Below, one piece after another: positions 8,134 through 22,126 of a stretch of 64,000 nt of DNA. Below the pieces are notes generated by a model. It saw nothing but the letters and a program-made list of their open reading frames with translations. It was not told where the DNA came from and made no database searches. Position numbers and translations under genes: made by a program. The stretch covers positions 24,364 to 88,363 of the forward strand of contig JADLBW010000069.1 in the NCBI GenBank assembly GCA_020847515.1, written 5' to 3'. The stretch comes from Pirellulales bacterium. GTDB taxonomy: Bacteria > Planctomycetota > Planctomycetia > Pirellulales > Lacipirellulaceae. Every line of letters begins with the position of its first letter. Within the stretch, counting starts at the first letter, position 1.

Positions 8134-9444
8134 CTACGTCCACTCCTTGGCCAGGCGGGTCTCTACGGCGATATCTACGGCGTCGCGCGGTACGCGGGCG
8201 GGCCAGACCCCGCAGTTGACCATGACCGCGGGCGCACCGCTTGCCAGTCGCAGCCAAGGTCGAAACGCTGACGTTAATTCTAGCGTCAGTTCGGCGAAGC
8301 GGCGGCAGGCCTGGTGCGATTTGGAATGATAAGCCAAATGGATCCAACTCGGGCCGACGCCATCGCCTGCAGGGTGAAGCTCTTTGATGGTTGCGGCGCC
8401 GCCGTCGCCGGGCGGATGAAGCTGCTTCTTGGCCACCTTGACGATGTGCTTGCGGAGCTGCGGGTGGGCTCCTGCATCGAGTTCAATAAGCGCCTCGGCC
8501 GTAAAGCCGGTTTGATAGAGAACCTCAAGCAGCCACGAACGGTCGCTCGCTCGGCCGATCGCCCCCTCCAAGGCAAGTGATTGCGACCCCGCAACCCCGG
8601 CGCGAAGTTGTGCGGTCTCGACATGGACGTCGGCGTACTCGACGGCGGTCTTCTGACGGCTTGCCGTCAACCATGCCAGCAACCTTGCAGCGGCCGCCGG
8701 ACTGGCCTGCTGCGCCAGTTGTACCGAGATTTCGCCCTTCGCCGACAGCTCGATCGCGCGCACATGGGCAGTGGCGGCTGCGATCCCGTTGGCGGCTGCC
8801 TCGCTGGGGCCTTCCCAATCGAACCACGATGCGCAGTTGGCGGCGACCGCGGCAGCCGCCAGGCGATCGTAGTCGATCCACGTCCAGCCCAGTTCATGGA
8901 CGGCCATCGCGATCGACGGCGCGGTCGCATCATACCAGCCGGCGACGATGACGCGCGCTTCCTCCGCTAAGGCCGTCGCAATCGGTCCGGCGCCGAGCTG
9001 CAGATCTGCCGCCAACAGCGGTTCCTTGAGATCGCGCCATCGAGCGCCTGTCTCCACATTTCGCAGGTCGACGCCGTCCGCCACGAGCATGTCGAGAATC
9101 GGCAACACGTTGCTGCCTCGGACCGCCGACACCGGCACGTCGCCGCAGCCCGAGCCTACCAGCGCTCCAGCAGCCTGCTCTACGCACGCATAGGCGTCGG
9201 CCCAGCCTGCCGATGCAATTACCCGGAAGTTCGGTTCCAGGAAGAGCGCTGGGCCGAGTCCCCTTAAGGCGTCGGCAAATCCGTGCGGCCAAGCAGGCAA
9301 TTCCGGGCGGACCCCCGGCTCGACGGCGATCGAGGAAACGCGCGGGTAATCGAGCTGCAGCCAGTCGACGTCGGGGCCGTGAAGCAGCTCTTCCATCCCC
9401 AGGGGAGCGGCATCGCTATCGCACTGTAGTCGAGCAAATCGCAT
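8134..9444 (-). CDS. AtuA-family (DUF1446) acyclic terpene utilisation-like protein
   Basis: The central part carries the DUF1446 pattern: EARVIVAGWYDATAPSIAM then VHELGWTWIDYDRLAAAAVA, corresponding to the family's VITGR...D...HEFGW.WDDYDRLA segment, followed by the CASWFDWEG stretch. AtuA-type proteins belong to citronellol/geraniol degradation in Pseudomonas, but many homologues are uncharacterised. The normal N-terminal GxxSGFxGDR motif is poorly kept here (MRFARLQCDSDAAPLG), so activity may differ. A tandem-like LHPPGDGG/LHPAGDGV occurs in the C-terminal third. I chose the ATG at 9444; an in-frame start at 9510 would add 22 residues of no family character. The crotonase gene follows directly, and a sigma factor gene is divergent. 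Confidence 0.75.
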   Translation of the reverse strand: MRFARLQCDSDAAPLGMEELLHGPDVDWLQLDYPRVSSIAVEPGVRPELPAWPHGFADALRGLGPALFLEPNFRVIASAGWADAYACVEQAAGALVGSGCGDVPVSAVRGSNVLPILDMLVADGVDLRNVETGARWRDLKEPLLAADLQLGAGPIATALAEEARVIVAGWYDATAPSIAMAVHELGWTWIDYDRLAAAAVAANCASWFDWEGPSEAAANGIAAATAHVRAIELSAKGEISVQLAQQASPAAAARLLAWLTASRQKTAVEYADVHVETAQLRAGVAGSQSLALEGAIGRASDRSWLLEVLYQTGFTAEALIELDAGAHPQLRKHIVKVAKKQLHPPGDGGAATIKELHPAGDGVGPSWIHLAYHSKSHQACRRFAELTLELTSAFRPWLRLASGAPAVMVNCGVWPARVPRDAVDIAVETRLAKEWT

Positions 9445-9684
9445 GGCTCTGTGGCGGTCCAAAACGGCCGCGCTGCGGCGGTGTTTCTCGGCAACACGCA
9501 CCCACCCCATCGTCGACGTTTTTCAACATCGTGCGCTTGGTGGCACGCCGGAACGGGCCTCTCTCTCGAAGCCAAAGTCCTCATGCACCAACACTTTACG
9601 CTGTATTAGCCAGGCTCGCAACGGCGACGCGGCGCACCGGGTGCAACGGTCGGCGACACGATCGCTCGTCGACCTCTGCCCTTC

Positions 9685-11298
9685 ATGAGGAAGCCCGCTG
9701 TGCCAATGAAGCCTCACCGCCGCGCCGCCAATGGACAATCGCCTAACGTACGCCAGGCCCCAGGCGGCGACGAGACCCCGCCGCGATTGAAGAAGCAGAA
9801 GCCCGTCGCCCAGGCAAGCGATGTTGAACCCCTCCATAGCGACGAGCCGTTTGAAGAGGGTGCCGCCGACGATTACGAGTCGTTTGAGGGCGAAGAAGAG
9901 ACCGCCATTGACGACCCCGTCCGCATGTATCTCATGCAGATGGGGGAGATCCCCATGCTCAGCCGGGATAACGAGGTGGCCGCCGCCCGGCAGATCGAAG
10001 CCACGCGGCAACGGTTCCGCCGCACCATGATGTGCAGCGATTATATGTTGCACGCCGCCGTCGAATTACTGCAGAAGGTGGCCGACGGCACGCTACGCCT
10101 TGATCGGACGATCGAAATCTCCGTTACGAACACGTCGGAAAAGAAAAGAATCCTCAAGCGGATCGCGCCCAATGTCGCCACGGCTCGCCGATTGATGGAT
10201 CAAAACCGCGCCGATTTCCGCCTCGCAGTCAGCAAACGCCTTTCCAGCGGCGAAAAGCACGCCGCCTGGCGGCGACTCATAGTTCGCCGTAACAAGATCG
10301 TGCGGCTGGTCGAAGAGCTGAACCTCCGCTTGCAGCGGCTCATGCCGCTGCTGGGGCAATTGCAGGAAATCTCCGGCCGCATGCTCTCCCTTAAGGCGCA
10401 ACTGGCGGATTCTGAACGCCTGCTCCACCGCGGCAACGAGCACGAATTGCGGGCCGAGCTTCGATATCTCATGCGGATCACCCAGGAGACGCCCTCGACG
10501 CTCGCCCGGCTGATGTCGCGCACCTTCTGCCGCAAGCAGGCGTACGATGCGGCCAAGCGCGATCTGTCAGCGGCAAATTTGCGGCTCGTCGTCTCCATCG
10601 CGAAGCGGTACCGCAACCGCGGCATGAGTTTTCTCGATCTGATTCAGGAAGGAAACACCGGCCTCATGCGGGCGGTGGACAAGTTCGAACACGCCCGCGG
10701 TTTCAAGTTTTCAACCTATGCCACGTGGTGGATACGCCAGGCGATCACCCGCGCCATAGCAGACCAGAGCCGCACGATCCGACTCCCCGTGCACATGATC
10801 GATACGATGAGCAAGATTCGCGCGGTGACCACTGACTTCGTCCAGTCGCACGGTCGCGAGCCGAACCCCGAGGAGATCGCGGAGTTGGCTGGACTGTCTC
10901 TGGAAGACGCCCGCTGCGTTCACAAGATGACGCGCCAGCCGCTCTCGTTGGACCAGCCCGTAGGCGACCACGAGGACAACTACTTCGGCGAATTCCTCGA
11001 GGAGCAGCGCGACGAAGACCCCCTCTACGACACGCATCTCGAGGCCCTCAAGGCGCGCCTGGAAGAAGTGATGACCGAACTGACCTACCGCGAACGAGAA
11101 ATTCTCAGGCTGCGGTACGGTCTGGCCGACGGCTACACGTATACGCTCGAAGAGGTGGGCAAGATCTTTTCCGTCACTCGCGAGCGCGTCCGGCAGATCG
11201 AGTCCAAGGCGGTCCGTAAACTGCAAAGCCCCTATCGCGCTCGCGCCTTAACGGGGTTTCTCGACGGCATCGAGCCGATGCCCCTCGACGTTCCCTGA
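9685..11298 (+). CDS. rpoD: Primary-type RNA polymerase sigma factor (sigma-70, RpoD/SigA-like)
   Basis: Directs RNA polymerase to -10/-35 promoters. After an acidic, low-complexity 75-residue N-terminus, region 1.2 is clear ([19 protein letters not shown], about 77-95). A helical non-conserved stretch (110-285) follows, then region 2 ([48 protein letters not shown]), region 3 ([15 protein letters not shown]) and region 4 with [13 protein letters not shown] and the helix-turn-helix [13 protein letters not shown]. All of this is group 1/2 sigma character; whether it is the single essential sigma or a paralogue cannot be told, so the symbol is tentative. ATGs at 9685 and 9706 are both possible starts. 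Confidence 0.85.
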   Translation: MRKPAVPMKPHRRAANGQSPNVRQAPGGDETPPRLKKQKPVAQASDVEPLHSDEPFEEGAADDYESFEGEEETAIDDPVRMYLMQMGEIPMLSRDNEVAAARQIEATRQRFRRTMMCSDYMLHAAVELLQKVADGTLRLDRTIEISVTNTSEKKRILKRIAPNVATARRLMDQNRADFRLAVSKRLSSGEKHAAWRRLIVRRNKIVRLVEELNLRLQRLMPLLGQLQEISGRMLSLKAQLADSERLLHRGNEHELRAELRYLMRITQETPSTLARLMSRTFCRKQAYDAAKRDLSAANLRLVVSIAKRYRNRGMSFLDLIQEGNTGLMRAVDKFEHARGFKFSTYATWWIRQAITRAIADQSRTIRLPVHMIDTMSKIRAVTTDFVQSHGREPNPEEIAELAGLSLEDARCVHKMTRQPLSLDQPVGDHEDNYFGEFLEEQRDEDPLYDTHLEALKARLEEVMTELTYREREILRLRYGLADGYTYTLEEVGKIFSVTRERVRQIESKAVRKLQSPYRARALTGFLDGIEPMPLDVP

Positions 11299-11350
11299 GG
11301 CGCCCAAGCCCGCCGCGGCGCCGCAGCGACCTGGTCGATCGACGAAACGC

Positions 11351-12274
11351 CTAGGCCGCGGCCGACGCAAAACTCTCGATTTCCAGTCGTACCAACTCTT
11401 CGGCCACGGCCGCGGCGGTCTCGGGGCGGCGCAGCGGATCCTTCGCCAACATGCGATGGACGAGCGACGCCACGCCCTTAGGCGTGTCCGGCCGACGGGC
11501 GCGAACGCACTCCGGCTTCGCCTCCCGATGGAGGCGCAACAGGTGTTCGGCGTCGCGACCGACGAAAGGCAGCGCGCCGCAAAGCACTTCATACAACGTC
11601 ACGCCGAGGCTGTAGACGTCGCTCTGCGGCGAGGCCGCCAGCGCCGAGGTAAGCGTTTCCGGCGCCAGGTAGTTAAGCGTGCCGTATACCGGTCGCTGCG
11701 ACCAATGTCGGCTTTCACCAGGCGTGTGCACGAAGCCGAGGTCCACGAGCGTTGCATGCCCGTCGGGGCCGACGACGATATTCGCCGGCTTTACGTCCGA
11801 ATGGATCATCCGCGCCGTAGTGTGCAGGGCGTCGAGCGCTTCGGCCACCTGTCGGGCGATCCATAGCGTAAGCGCCAGCGGCAGGCTTCGCTGCTGCTCC
11901 AAAATCCGGGCCAGCGATCGCCCTTCAAGCTTGGGGCTGACCGTATAAAACGGCGGCTGCTCAACGCCAGCCGAAAGTACGGGAAGGAGGTGCGGATGGG
12001 AGACCTTGCGACCCACCCACGCCGCGCGGCGTTGCATCTCGATCGCGTGCGGGTCGCGCCACCATTCCTTGCGGAGCACCTTTAGCACATAGGAGTCGGG
12101 GGCGTCGTCCGCGCCCTCCGCCGGGCGCGCCAGGTAAACCCGGGCCAATTCGCTCTCGTTGATCAGCCGCACAAGCTGCCAGGGGCCGATGCGGCCTATG
12201 AGCCGGGACGCGCTGCCTTCGGCGGTAGGGGCGGCGGGAGGTTTGGCGGCAAACGATTTCTCGACGGTGGCCAT
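11351..12274 (-). CDS. Serine/threonine protein kinase-like protein lacking a glycine-rich loop
   Basis: A cytoplasmic 307-residue Hanks-type kinase domain with no sensor or membrane tail. The VAIK-type lysine is K65 (YVLKVLRKE), the catalytic loop reads H158-S-D160-VKPAN with N165, and the Mg-binding motif is D178-L-G. The APE-equivalent is LAPETL and the DxxSLG segment follows. Where the glycine-rich loop should be, the sequence is LINESELARVYLAR with no glycine, and the usual HRD arginine is serine, so ATP handling or regulation may be unusual, or it may be a pseudokinase that still keeps K, D and N. The frame is open upstream to 12508, but MATVEKS is the natural start. ThiF-like and sigma factor genes flank it. 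Confidence 0.85.
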   Translation of the reverse strand: MATVEKSFAAKPPAAPTAEGSASRLIGRIGPWQLVRLINESELARVYLARPAEGADDAPDSYVLKVLRKEWWRDPHAIEMQRRAAWVGRKVSHPHLLPVLSAGVEQPPFYTVSPKLEGRSLARILEQQRSLPLALTLWIARQVAEALDALHTTARMIHSDVKPANIVVGPDGHATLVDLGFVHTPGESRHWSQRPVYGTLNYLAPETLTSALAASPQSDVYSLGVTLYEVLCGALPFVGRDAEHLLRLHREAKPECVRARRPDTPKGVASLVHRMLAKDPLRRPETAAAVAEELVRLEIESFASAAA

Positions 12275-12485
12275 TCGTGCTCTTTGCAGCTTCCTGTTCC
12301 GGGTCAGATAGCGCACGGCATGCCGGGCGACGGCGCTGCTGCCTGCGCGAAGTCGGCGGCGGGAACAGCCGACCCCAGCACAGCAAATCGGCCAAATCCC
12401 GGCTCGCGCTCGATGCGAAGAAACCGATTTTTCCGGTCGCCGCATCCGCGCCGGTGAAGCTGGGGAAGCAGCGAGGTCTTTGCCG

Positions 12486-13523
12486 TCAGCCGCCCACGTA
12501 GCGTGCATGCACTGCGCGAGCTTCGGCCGGATCGCCCGTGCCTCCGACGATGGTCCGACCGTCGGCGAACACCGTAATGCGGTACTTTTCGACCTCGACG
12601 CGCAGCAGAAAATCGTTGAGGTTTACGCGACCGACTTCGCTCAGCTTCTTTGCCAGATTCGGTAAAGAAATCCGTTCGCCCGAGGAGGCGAGTTGTACGG
12701 CATTGCGCCCGCAAAGCGAAACAGCCGCAGCGCCGCGGCGCCCGTCGAGCCACGGAAAATCCCGCTCTCCGCAGGCCCGGCAGCGGTTGTCCCGAAGGCG
12801 AGAAACGCCGATGCTGCGAATTTGATTGCTCCACAGATCAACCAGCGTGAGCCGGCGATTCACGGCGGCGAGGTTGCCGCTCAAAATCTTCAGCGCTTCG
12901 GCCGACTGTAGCGCTGCGATTACGCTGACGACCGGCCCGATCACTCCGGCCGTCTCGCACGTCGGCTGGGTTTCAGCCGGCGGCGGATCAGCAATGAGGC
13001 AGCTCAAGCAGGCCGTCTCCCCCGGCAGCACGGGCAGAACTTGTCCCTCGGCGCCCACGCAGCCGCCAAATATCCACGGCGTTCCCCGAGAAATCGCGAA
13101 GTCGTTGAGCAGATAGCGAACCTCGAAATTATCCGTGCCGTCGACGATCAGATCGACGTCTCCGGCCAGCGCCGCAATATTCGCCGCCGAGACGTCCGCT
13201 ACAACCGGTTCTACGACGATCGCCGAATTGATGTGCGACAGCCGCCGGGCGCCAGCCACCGCCTTTGGCAACTCTGCGGCAACGTCCTGCTCGTCAAACA
13301 GCACTTGCCGGTGCAGATTGTCGGCTTCCAGGAAATCGCGATCGACGACGCGCACCAAGCCCACTCCGGCCCGCACCAGCAGGTCGGCGGCGACGCTGCC
13401 CAGCGCGCCGCAACCGCATACCAGGACCCGCCCTCGCAGTAGCCGCCGTTGGCCTTCGGGTCCGAGGGGCGCGAATCGCATCTGACGGCGATAGCGATCG
13501 AGGTCTGCGTCTGATGCGCTCAT
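12486..13523 (-). CDS. ThiF/MoeB/HesA-family adenylyltransferase with an extra C-terminal domain
   Basis: An E1-like enzyme that adenylates the C-terminus of a ubiquitin-like sulfur carrier (ThiS, MoaD) in thiamine or molybdopterin synthesis, or of another small protein. The nucleotide loop is VCGCGALGS (35-43), with D61 and D63 and N69LHRQ next. Zinc cysteines are the pairs C172/C175 and C248/C251, and C189 in PTCETAGVIGP is the candidate catalytic cysteine. Residues from about 260 to 345 form a tail that is not a rhodanese domain; it looks like a small alpha-beta (ThiS/MoaD-like fold is possible: LNDFLLRVEVEKYRITVFADGR and a terminal GG). No carrier gene is adjacent in the window. Confidence 0.85.
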   Translation of the reverse strand: MSASDADLDRYRRQMRFAPLGPEGQRRLLRGRVLVCGCGALGSVAADLLVRAGVGLVRVVDRDFLEADNLHRQVLFDEQDVAAELPKAVAGARRLSHINSAIVVEPVVADVSAANIAALAGDVDLIVDGTDNFEVRYLLNDFAISRGTPWIFGGCVGAEGQVLPVLPGETACLSCLIADPPPAETQPTCETAGVIGPVVSVIAALQSAEALKILSGNLAAVNRRLTLVDLWSNQIRSIGVSRLRDNRCRACGERDFPWLDGRRGAAAVSLCGRNAVQLASSGERISLPNLAKKLSEVGRVNLNDFLLRVEVEKYRITVFADGRTIVGGTGDPAEARAVHARYVGG

Positions 13524-13599
13524 GATCTACGTGTGTAGGCAAGCCGCGGCCCCCTGCGGCGGCAGCCTGCACGCTCGACCCACCCGTCCAAGTTGCGAT

Positions 13600-14546
13600 T
13601 TATCGAGTGCCTGGCCCGGCGAAGTATCCTGCAAGATCGAACTCCGGGGCTAGTTCCGCCTGCAAGCTGTCGGCAGCTTCGCGGGCCGATGCAACATCAA
13701 CGTAAGCGTCATCGTACCGGATCGCAATGACTGGCTTGTCGATCGCGTGCACCGTAGCCGGCGGGCGTTGCCCCGAAATAACTACGGCGACGACGAAGTC
13801 GCCATTGTCCACGCTGTTTCCGTCAACAACATCCAAGTCGCTGACGGCGACCCCCGCCAGCGGGCCCCCTGGGTCAGTCCGCTGAAGTTCTTCGCGGCTA
13901 AGCAGCACGGCATGGACGCTGGGATGCCAGTAAAACGCAGCCAATTCATTTACCGCGCCGCCAGACCCTTCGCGCAGATCGATCAGCAGCCGCACTCCAA
14001 TTGTATCGGCCTGCCGCAGCACATCCGCCCCTGGGTGCGGCGCCAGCAGGGCAGCCTGGCAGTCGCGGGCCTGTCGCAGGATCGACTCGTCGACGCCCCG
14101 GCTCGCCAATCCCCGCAGCACGGTCCGGCGGCGCTCCATTCGCAAGTGGCGTCCATGAACCTCCAGCCGCCGCAGGCCAAACGTGTGCGACCATTCGCGC
14201 TGCACTCCGCTGGCGTAGCGCACCGTCAACCGCGCCTCATACAGAAACGGCAATTCCTCCGTCCAGTAGCAAGGCTCCGGAATAATGCCTGACGCCGCCG
14301 CGGGAGCCCCGGGCGCTAGTTCGCCCGACAAGGTGAAGCACGTCGGCAGCGTGCGGGCATAGAGGCACTTCGGACCGTAGAGGACGCCGGACACTGCGCT
14401 TATTCGGTCGGCAGGGTCTCCTTCATCGGGATCGCGCTGGGGCGCGACCGCGACGAACGCAAGCCGAGCCGCGTTTTCCGTGGCTTCCTCAAGACGCAAC
14501 CGTATCCGATGCTGCAAATCGTTCGTAAGGTAGTCCTGGTTGAATT

Positions 14547-14550
<4 letters not shown>
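13600..14550 (-). CDS. Glycoside hydrolase family 2-like protein, probably non-catalytic
   Basis: A 316-residue protein. The middle resembles the GH2 junction between the immunoglobulin-like and barrel domains: ARLTVRYASGVQREWSHTFGLRRLEVHGRHLRMERRRTVLRG matches the usual FGFR.IE...L.LNGKP..LRG pattern in spacing (my comparison, quoted in part). The following ARDCQAALLAPHP and QADTIGVRLLIDL match the barrel strands around the family's HYP and DE.G. The catalytic N-E pair and the nucleophile glutamate region are not visible, and the protein is far shorter than a GH2 enzyme, so I infer a degenerate or structural homologue. Its ATG overlaps the uvrA stop by four bases, indicating translational coupling. 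Confidence 0.55.
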
Positions 14551-17492
<2,942 letters not shown>

Positions 17493-17607
17493 AGCAACGG
17501 CCTCTAGCGACGCTGGCGAGCGCTCGATAAACCAATCAGTCTACCGCGCCGCGGCGGCCCCGTGCCACTAGCCGAAACTACCCCTAGCAGAAGCAAAGCC
17601 GTCGATC

Positions 17608-17616
17608 TGCTATAAT
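17608..17616 (+). promoter_or_regulatory. Extended -10 promoter element (TGCTATAAT)
   Basis: A TGn extended motif plus perfect TATAAT, with no obvious -35, upstream of the small membrane-protein gene. Predicted transcription start near 17623 leaves a leader of about 29 bases containing the AGGGGA ribosome-binding sequence (about 17635-17641). Confidence 0.55.
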
Positions 17617-17651
17617 CGCCCGGTCATACTCACTTAGGGGAATGCTTGCGA

Positions 17652-17957
17652 ATGTCTGCGAAGAAGCGTCGAAATCCGTTCTACATCCTGCTTATCCCTG
17701 TCGGCATCGTGTTCGTCGTCACAGCGTTCGCCTACGGGTTTATGGCCTTCCAAGCCGTAAACGCCGTGCGGGCCGAAGCGGGCCGGCATGCGGGGCATCC
17801 GTTATTTCAGTGGCTGCGGCTGCACGGCGATCTGGCGTTGCTGGTGGAATTGGCCGCGCTGGCGGCGCTGACCGTCGGCGCCATTGGCACGGACCGGTGG
17901 TGGGACCAGGTGCAGCGCGAGCAAGACCAATTCGATGCGATCGCCGGTCGGCGATGA
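17652..17957 (+). CDS. Small two-helix membrane protein, conserved-looking hypothetical
   Basis: A 101-residue protein with a basic N-terminus (MSAKKRRNPF), one hydrophobic helix at about 11-33 (YILLIPVGIVFVVTAFAYGF), a loop with HAGHPLFQWLRLHGD, and a second helix at about 62-81, then a charged C-terminus. It looks like an inner-membrane protein with no recognised domain. The ATG at 17652 has an AGGGGA sequence ten bases upstream and is preferred to an in-frame TTG at 17646. It precedes a cupin gene by 36 bases, so the two are likely co-transcribed. Confidence 0.75.
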   Translation: MSAKKRRNPFYILLIPVGIVFVVTAFAYGFMAFQAVNAVRAEAGRHAGHPLFQWLRLHGDLALLVELAALAALTVGAIGTDRWWDQVQREQDQFDAIAGRR

Positions 17958-17993
17958 GTCGGCCCGGGGACCCATAGGCCTCAGGAGGCGTGC

Positions 17994-18389
17994 ATGCGTA
18001 TCAAGCACAGTGCAGAAGTTCCGCAGTCGGAGGTTGCGATGGAGGGCGCCGCCGGCTGTAAGGTCCGCTGGCTGATGGGCGAAGCCGACCACGCCCCTAA
18101 CTTCGCCATGCGCCAGTTCGAGCTTGAGCCAGGCGGCCATACGCCGTACCACTTCCATCCCTACGAGCACGAAATCTACGTGCTCGAAGGGGAGGGATGC
18201 ATCGTCGACGGCGCCCATGAGCGCCCGCTACGGCCCGGCGACGTCGTGCTCGTATCGCCCGACGATCCTCATCAGTTCAAGAACACCGGCGACGTGCCGT
18301 TCAAGATGCTCTGCCTGATTCCCAACTCTGCGGCGGGTAAAACGGTGACCGTCGTGCCCGAATGCGGCCTGGAACCAGTCCGGCCGTAA
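17994..18389 (+). CDS. Cupin-domain protein
   Basis: A single-domain cupin of 131 residues. The first cupin motif GGHTPYHFHPYEHEIYVLEGEG has the metal ligands H-x-H and E, and the second motif PGDVVLVSPDDPHQF supplies the last histidine, so a bound metal ion is expected. Such small cupins may be sugar isomerases, dioxygenases or sensors; nothing here picks one. A strong AGGAGG lies just before the ATG, unlike most genes in the window. It sits between a small membrane protein and ligA. Confidence 0.85.
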   Translation: MRIKHSAEVPQSEVAMEGAAGCKVRWLMGEADHAPNFAMRQFELEPGGHTPYHFHPYEHEIYVLEGEGCIVDGAHERPLRPGDVVLVSPDDPHQFKNTGDVPFKMLCLIPNSAAGKTVTVVPECGLEPVRP

Positions 18390-18463
18390 CCGCGGTCCGT
18401 TGACTTTCAGAGCATTTGTTGACGCCGCACTCGGCGCACGGCAGCCCCCCCTTCTCTTCGTGA

Positions 18464-20596
<2,133 letters not shown>

Positions 20597-20625
20597 GTGA
20601 TCGCTCCATAGTAGGAGACGTGTCA

Positions 20626-21987
20626 ATGGTCAACTTCTGGATGTCGGCGGTCGCAGCGTTGGCTTTGCTCGGCGCAGCCGCCAGCGCCGACGACTTCAGG
20701 CCCGTGTTCGACCCGTTCGTGCAGCCGTTGATCGACGACGGACTTGTCGTTGGTCTGGTCGTTGGCGTCTCTAAGGCGGGCGAGCATCAGACCATCGGGT
20801 ACGGCGAAACAAGCAAGCAGTCCGGCATTAGCCCGGACGCTGATACGGTCTTTGAAATCGGATCGGTCAGCAAAGTCTTTACCGGATCGCTTTTGGCCGA
20901 CATGGTTCAGTCCGGCGCGGTGCGGCTAGAAGACCCCGTACAAACGTACCTGCCAGATTCGGTACGGATGCCCGCCGCCAAGGACCGTCCCATCACCCTT
21001 GAGCACCTCGCTACGCATACCTCCGGGCTGCCGCGATTGCCCGATAATTTTGCACCCGCGGACCCGGCCAACCCTTACGCTGACTATTCGACCGACAATC
21101 TCTACGCGTTTCTGAATGCCCATAAGCCTGTTCGGCCGCCGGGCAAGTCCGAGTATTCAAATCTTGGCATGGGTCTGCTGGGCCACGTGCTTGCGCTGAG
21201 CCAAGGCAAGTCTTATGAGCAGTTGCTCGAAGAACGAATCGCTCGACCCCTGGGCATGGGGGACACGACCATCGTGCTTCGCGACGACCAGCGGCTGCGC
21301 CTCGCGCCAGGGCACGACGGCTCGCTCAAGCCGGTGAAAAACTGGGATATCCCTACATTGGCCGGCGCCGGCGGCATCCGGTCGACCGCGGCCGATTTGC
21401 TGCGATTTCTCGACGCGAATATGTCCGAAGACGACCGGCCCATCACCAGGTCGCTGCCGCTGGCCCATGCCAAGCGACACGACATGGAGAACGGTTTGGC
21501 GATCGGGCTCGGCTGGCACATCGCCCGCGACGGCGTAACCCGATGGCATAACGGCATGACCGGCGGCTACGCCTCCTGGATTGCCTTCGTGCCCGAGAAA
21601 CGGATCGGCGTCGTCGTACTGGCGAACACGGCGACGATGAAAATCACCGAACGGGGCGAGCTGATCACCCGCGCTGTCTGCGGCGACGTGGTCGAACCGC
21701 CCCGGCGCCGCCCTACGGTCCCCGTCGATGCGACAATCCTCCAGCGCTACGTCGGCACGTATTACATCTTGCCCTGGTTCTCCTTGACCGTAACCCTTGA
21801 GCAGCAACAGCTCATGGTCCAAGCCAGCGGGCAGGAAAGGTTTCCGGTGTTCGCGGAATCAGAAAGCAAATTCTTCTACAAAGTCGTCGATGCCGATCTG
21901 ACCTTCGTCCAGGACGAACACGGCAAGGTCGCCCACCTGGTCCTCCACCAGAACGGCCGAGACCTGAAGGCGTTTCGCCTGAAGTGA
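20626..21987 (+). CDS. Secreted class C beta-lactamase-like serine hydrolase
   Basis: A 453-residue exported protein (signal peptide about 1-21, cleaving near AASA-DD). The fold is the beta-lactamase/penicillin-binding-protein superfamily: S80-V-S-K83 is the SxxK nucleophile pair, Y177-S-N179 the YxN motif, and HNGMTGG near residue 306 the KTG-equivalent HxG box. A C-terminal beta domain from about 365 (TVPVDATILQRYVGTYYI...) is typical of the AmpC/EstB/CubicO group. Such enzymes may be esterases, D-aminopeptidases or lactamases; resistance cannot be inferred. ATG 20626 has a GGAG sequence nine bases upstream; a GTG at 20620 is the alternative. It is 29 bases after ligA. Confidence 0.85.
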   Translation: MVNFWMSAVAALALLGAAASADDFRPVFDPFVQPLIDDGLVVGLVVGVSKAGEHQTIGYGETSKQSGISPDADTVFEIGSVSKVFTGSLLADMVQSGAVRLEDPVQTYLPDSVRMPAAKDRPITLEHLATHTSGLPRLPDNFAPADPANPYADYSTDNLYAFLNAHKPVRPPGKSEYSNLGMGLLGHVLALSQGKSYEQLLEERIARPLGMGDTTIVLRDDQRLRLAPGHDGSLKPVKNWDIPTLAGAGGIRSTAADLLRFLDANMSEDDRPITRSLPLAHAKRHDMENGLAIGLGWHIARDGVTRWHNGMTGGYASWIAFVPEKRIGVVVLANTATMKITERGELITRAVCGDVVEPPRRRPTVPVDATILQRYVGTYYILPWFSLTVTLEQQQLMVQASGQERFPVFAESESKFFYKVVDADLTFVQDEHGKVAHLVLHQNGRDLKAFRLK

Positions 21988-22126
21988 GCGACGCGAACGG
22001 CAGTGTCGCCGCAGATATGCGCAAAGCGTCAACCAGCATGCGCATACGCGGCGACACGATCCTGCCGAATCGATCTATTCTGTCTGCGCTGTGCTCTTCC
22101 GATGGATTCTCGCGGAGGTTTCCGAC

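Noticed and set aside
12275..12508. N-terminal extension of the kinase-like gene upstream of its ATG
   Set aside because: The added residues are low-complexity and basic, and would run into the end of the adenylyltransferase gene region.
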